From Streptomyces speibonae (lineage in GTDB: Bacteria > Actinomycetota > Actinomycetes > Streptomycetales > Streptomycetaceae), in the NCBI GenBank assembly GCA_000715605.1, contig KL568532.1:164076-169903 (forward strand): DNA of 5,828 nucleotides. Reading direction: 5' to 3'. Position 1 is the stretch's first letter. Each line of letters starts with the position of its first letter. Position numbers and translations under genes: made by a program. Below, piece by piece: positions 4,346 to 5,828 of this stretch. The notes under the pieces are model-generated. The model did no database searches. It saw only the letters and a list, made by a program, of their open reading frames with translations, and was not told the DNA's origin.

Positions 4346-5828
4346 GGTGAAGCCGTGAAGTGCGGCACCACTGCCTCCTGCTGGATGCCTGCCCCGCTTG
4401 CGGACGATCGCAGCGGGACACACCTGTTCATGGCCCCCTCCCAGGCCGCGGTCGCCGCAGTCGGAGTGACCGCCGCCGACGAGATCCTCACCGCACCCGA
4501 TATCCGTCAGGCCGCCGAGCGGATGCGCTGGCTGACCACCGAGGCCCGCGAGCGCGACGTGACCGTGACCGCCAGCACCCTCAGCAAGTGGGGAAGCGGA
4601 ACCAGCCCGTCCTGCTCGCCACCCAACTCGTCTCCTTTGAGGAGGACTTCCGTCCCAGCGACCGTCTGCGCTACCGCACTGCCAGCCCGCTTCCCTCCTA
4701 CCCGGACCGCTCGGGCGAGCGCGTCGACATGCTTTCCCGCAGCACACCCGGCCTGCTCTGGCCGGCCTGGGCGGCTCGCCTATCGCCCGGAGGGACCTGG
4801 GACCGCTTCCTGCGGCCGGCGTTCTCGGCCTGCGTGCTGATCACCGGCACCCGCATCGAGATCGACACCGTCGCCGCCGAGCTCGGCAAAGCCATCGACC
4901 CGGACAACATCAGCCGCATCCTTCAGGTTCTGGAGGACACCCCGAGCTGGCCGCAAATCACAGCGGCGCTGACCCGGCTGGCCGACCACCTCGCGCGGAA
5001 TCCACCCCCCATTGACTACCGGCACCGCCGCGGCCTCGACTACACCGGACTGCTGCCGGACGAACAGTGGGAGGAACATCTGTCGCGCCACCGGAGCCTT
5101 CCGCGGCCACGGCCGCAAGGCCGCCCTTGCCCGCGCCTACCTGTTCGGACGACTCAGCGGCTTGCCCTGCGAAGCCGCACGCGACATCCCTGTCCCCAAG
5201 GACAACGTCTTCCGCAACGGCATCGCTGCCTTCGTGACAACCCGGTTCCCTCAACTGGTCGACGCCCTCGATGAGGCCGGCCAGGACTTCCTCGCCCGTC
5301 ACGGCGTCACCGGAGAGCCGACCGTCTGGCAACCACCCCTGGACCTGATCACCGACCTCGCCCTGCCCGGCCCATACCCCCGCCAGGTCGATATCAGCGA
5401 GTTGCACCGGCTTCTCCTTTCCGGCCAGTCACCCAGCAAAGCTGCCGCCGAACTCGGCACCACGCTGGCGGTCGTCCGCTGCCTACTGGACGAAGCCCCC
5501 GCCCCCGCCCGGCAGGTTTCCAAGGGCGAAGGGCGGCTTGCCGGACCACGGACCGCTATGGTCAAAAAGATCGACAAAGACGAACTGGCCCGGCTCCACT
5601 CGGAAGAGAACCTGTCGTTCGCCCAGATTGCCAATCGGTTCGGCACCTCCCGGCACGTCATCCAACAGCTGATCCACCACTACGAGATTCCCGTCACCCA
5701 CCACGGCCGCCGGTTCAAGGTCATCATCAGCCGGGAGTGGCTCCATGAGCAGCACATCGTCCACGGTCGCACCCTCATCGAACTTGCCAAAATCAAGGGC
5801 ATCAGCCCCGCGATGGCGTCCCTTGAAG
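4346..5828 (+). pseudogene. Decayed TniQ-like transposition protein gene (5' truncated, frameshifted)
   Basis: Protein-like sequence continues for about 490 codons but changes frame several times. Frame 2 gives EAVKC up to 4363. Frame 1 gives RHHCLLLDACPACGR, so the TniQ zinc pattern CxxH...CPxCG is complete once one base is restored near 4363. Frame 2 resumes between about 4410 and 4432 (HLFMAPSQAAVAAVG ... LSKWG). Frame 1 takes over near 4591-4594 in a G-run (KRNQPVLLATQLV ... DEQWEE). Frame 2 returns at about 5077 (ICRATGAFRGHGRKAALARA onward) and stays open to the window edge. The usual N-terminal 100 or so residues of TniQ are missing. The C-terminal part holds about three helix-turn-helix-like units. 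TniQ is the target-selection or accessory DNA-binding protein of Tn5053/Tn7-type transposons. Neither a transposase nor the TniB ATPase is visible, so this is a remnant or the edge of a larger damaged element. Family assignment rests on motif memory; sequencing error at some shifts is possible. Confidence 0.65.

Noticed and set aside
4360..5274. The 304-residue frame starting at GTG 4360 as an intact gene
   Set aside because: Its first part after CPACGR and its last 60 or so residues are Arg/Pro/His-rich out-of-frame sequence. The sensible protein sequence continues in the neighbouring frame at both ends, so it is one piece of a frameshifted gene.
4958..5764. Minus-strand frames opposite the TniQ-like remnant
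   Set aside because: They are antisense shadows with no recognisable domain or ribosome binding site; the plus strand carries the HTH and zinc motifs.
1..5828. CRISPR array, tRNA or rRNA gene
   Set aside because: No regularly spaced direct repeats of CRISPR size and no cloverleaf or rRNA core sequence were seen on either strand.

Overview
The window looks like a Streptomyces chromosome (or a close relative), from the replication-gene neighbourhood near oriC. The evidence is high GC with GC-rich third codon positions, the gene order ssb - rpsR - rplI - MATE transporter (opposite strand) - dnaB, a perfect parS palindrome of the Bacillus/Streptomyces type, and a group of TTGTCCACA-like DnaA boxes. 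From memory, Streptomyces coelicolor has the same gene order around SCO3907-SCO3911; I could not check this here.

Layout. Bases 1-96 hold the 3' end of ssb (glycine-rich tail and acidic DEPPF tip). rpsR (139-375, ribosomal protein S18) and rplI (394-840, L9) follow closely on the same strand and are probably co-transcribed with ssb. A 16-bp hairpin with an inner UUCG tetraloop (861-904) ends this block, and a perfect 16-bp parS site (905-920) directly abuts it. A DinF-like MATE efflux gene (958-2295) lies on the minus strand. The 459-bp divergent region 2296-2754 is non-coding and dense in signals: a likely leaderless promoter for the MATE gene with a DnaA box in its spacer, a cluster of six DnaA-box-like 9-mers (2484-2572), a sigma-70-like promoter, a close match to the RecA-independent DNA-damage promoter motif (RecA-NDp, PafBC type), and two small hairpins just before the dnaB ribosome binding site. 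dnaB (2755-4233) is intact and has no intein. After a 112-bp repeat-rich junction comes a decayed tniQ-like transposition gene (4346 to the window end). It has lost its 5' end, carries at least four single-base frameshifts, and ends in several helix-turn-helix units.

How the parts fit. SSB and the DnaB helicase serve the replication fork, parS serves ParB-dependent origin segregation, and the DnaA boxes could couple the initiator DnaA to dnaB and MATE transcription or titrate DnaA near oriC. The RecA-NDp-like motif suggests that dnaB may also respond to DNA damage. The tniQ remnant is accessory DNA inserted beside this conserved block. The regulatory claims are motif-based inferences; the gene identities of ssb, rpsR, rplI and dnaB are secure.
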